DNA from: Deltaproteobacteria bacterium
GTDB lineage: Bacteria; Desulfobacterota; B13-G15; RBG-16-54-18
Direction: 5' to 3'
NCBI GenBank assembly: GCA_019308925.1
Contig: JAFDHG010000001.1
Location: 1 to 60,344, forward strand
Length of the DNA: 60,344 bases
A model generated the notes under the pieces. The model saw only the letters and a program-made list of their open reading frames with translations. It was not told where the DNA came from and did no database searches. The translations under genes and the position numbers were made by a program. Of this stretch, positions 59,390 to 60,344 are shown one piece after another. Each line of letters opens with the position of its first letter. Positions within the stretch are counted from its first letter, which is position 1.

Positions 59390-59782
59390 TCACTTTTTTT
59401 GTTCTATTTTTTTACCACCGATGGGCAACTGACGAACTCTTATGCGCCTTTGATCAAATACGACGACACATCCTTTCTTGAGAAACTTCTGAATAGACGG
59501 TAGGTTTGTTAAAAGAACCTCCACTTGCCCTTGAGGTCTGCGGGGGGTTCCACGACGCAATAAGATCAACGAAGGACTTTCTTTCTAACGCAACGCCAAC
59601 ATCGTGCCAAAATCTGTATCTGCGGAGATAATGATGCGTTTTTCTTTTACAGCCCATGCGAAAACCTCTTCATCGGTGGACTTGTGAAGGTTAACGTCAC
59701 GCACATGCACCGCATCCAATCCAGCACGATGCAGCTCCTCGGCTACCATGGGAGACAAGGCGTTATCGATCAGAAATTTCAT
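59390..59782 (-). pseudogene. DUF5615 PIN-like toxin with in-frame amber codon
   Basis: From the ATG at 59782 the first 65 codons encode a typical DUF5615 (Mut7-C-like PIN) N-terminus: KFLIDNALSPMVAEELHRAG, STDEEVFAWAVKEKR and SADTDFGTML. A TAG at 59585-59587 interrupts. The same frame continues for 64 more family-like codons (ESPSLILLRRGTPRRPQGQV, then NLPSIQKFLKKGCVVVFD and RRIRVRQLPI) to TGA at 59390. The whole 130-codon frame has the family's usual length. It could be a fresh pseudogene, amber readthrough, or a sequencing error. It overlaps the antitoxin gene by four bases. Confidence 0.75.
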
Positions 59783-60009
59783 CCATGGACCACCAGAGGA
59801 AGCTCGCGCTCGCGCACAGCTTCAGCGGCGTAACGTAAGGCTTCTCGAATATCCTCGGGTTCCAGATCTGGATATAGCTTAATAATCTCTTTTGCACCTA
59901 TCCCCTCAGCAACTGTATCCACAATCGTAGCCACAGGAATTCGTAAACCACGGATACACGGTACACCTCCCATCTGTAGAGGATCCACAGTAATACGAGT
60001 AAACTTCAT
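59779..60009 (-). CDS. DUF433 antitoxin
   Basis: This 76-residue protein matches the DUF433 winged-helix antitoxins: GGVPCIRGLRIPVATIVDTV, AEGIGAKEIIKLYPDLEPED, then IREALRYAAEAV. DUF433 and DUF5615 genes form a common type II toxin-antitoxin pair. GGGGGAGGTG precedes the ATG. It overlaps the toxin start (ATGA). Confidence 0.9.
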   Translation of the reverse strand: MKFTRITVDPLQMGGVPCIRGLRIPVATIVDTVAEGIGAKEIIKLYPDLEPEDIREALRYAAEAVRERELPLVVHG

Positions 60010-60344
60010 TATAGTGCACCTCCCCCTAAAATTTTAGCTTTTCGTTACGCTATGAAACTGAAGATGCTTCTATCTAATCAATTTTACATTTTATAGTATC
60101 GTAACACCTAACGACTTGCAATAGGATTTATCACACTGGGATGAAAAGCGGGTGGCACTTTTAGAAACTTGTATTGTTGCCTGAAATTCAGGTATCAAGG
60201 GGCCTTGCCGATCGTCAAAAGGGGCACGAAGGGGACATCCTATATTGCCTCCTGTCAAGAGAAAAGTGGGAGATAAATAAAACTCATTAATATCAACATG
60301 ATAGATAACGGCATCAAATTTTTAGCGCACCTCACCTCTCAGTT
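60010..60344. other. Gene-free right end
   Basis: These 335 bases upstream of the DUF433 gene contain no credible gene on either strand. A weak minus-strand promoter (TTGCAA, 17 bases, TACTAT, about 60090-60120) may serve the toxin-antitoxin pair. A short frame after CAGGAGG near 60255 stops after a few codons. Nothing else is recognised. Confidence 0.4.

Overview
This is a bacterial chromosome segment that is gene-dense and moderately GC-rich, with three visibly AT-richer patches (about 1.8-5.9 kb, 12.4-15.8 kb and 28.9-34.0 kb). The gene set suggests an anaerobic or facultative member of the Desulfobacterota / former Deltaproteobacteria. It includes a TatT-associated TRAP transporter, a tungsten/molybdenum aldehyde:ferredoxin oxidoreductase with its own ferredoxin, an acyl-CoA dehydrogenase, a TPR-ExbB-ExbD-TonB operon and a bacterial ceramide operon. 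The taxon is an inference from gene content only; no ribosomal or other taxonomic marker lies in the window.

Layout. 0-7 kb: the start of an MFS transporter (cut by the window edge), dinB, a fossil of a lytic transglycosylase, a very large double glycosyltransferase, and a UbiA-type prenyltransferase. 7.2-12.3 kb: a complete TRAP operon (tatT-dctP-dctQ-dctM), tRNA-Phe(GAA) with promoter and terminator, then an O6-alkylguanine repair gene with a small membrane protein. 12.4-16.8 kb: AT-rich genes for a TPR protein, a secreted degenerate HAD-like protein, a secreted mini-spike-like protein, and a Y1 (RAYT-type) transposase bounded by perfect 25-bp inverted repeats. 16.9-23.2 kb: a minus-strand run with a radical SAM enzyme, thioesterase, oligopeptide-type binding protein, a GHL10-glycosidase/PPIase fusion, one DppB-type permease and a HAD hydrolase. 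23.4-28.6 kb: TPR-ExbB-ExbD-TonB-FtsB operon.

28.9-34.0 kb is the most unusual part. It is an AT-rich run of single plus-strand genes, each followed by a long imperfect palindrome ending near a GTT-type core and a GAAATGG-like tag. It closes with a hicBA toxin-antitoxin pair. I read it as an integron-type gene-cassette array without an integrase. It contains a frameshifted membrane-protein cassette and one cassette-like segment with no gene.

34.0-39.8 kb: a second peptide-binding protein, then an IPC-synthase-like PAP2 protein facing a ceramide operon (reductase, serine palmitoyltransferase, GNAT-like ceramide synthase). 40.1-47 kb: an HD hydrolase and metallophosphatase pair, then a minus-strand sugar kinase / formyltransferase / HAD / AI-2E-family operon, and a UMF1 transporter. 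The kinase and UMF1 genes share a promoter architecture with a dyad over the -10. 47-52.3 kb: hisI-hisG, then a two-component system followed by a small conserved gene and a DegP-type protease. These last two lie behind a promoter carrying three TTTAATC repeats at exact 11-bp spacing, which suggests an envelope-stress regulon. 52.4-58.8 kb: acyl-CoA dehydrogenase, ferredoxin, AOR, an unknown gene and comEC. 58.7-60.3 kb: a DUF1285 protein and a DUF433/DUF5615 toxin-antitoxin pair whose toxin has an internal amber codon.

Several intergenic gaps (about 23.3, 28.7, 40.1 and 45.4 kb) hold members of one dispersed imperfect-hairpin repeat family.
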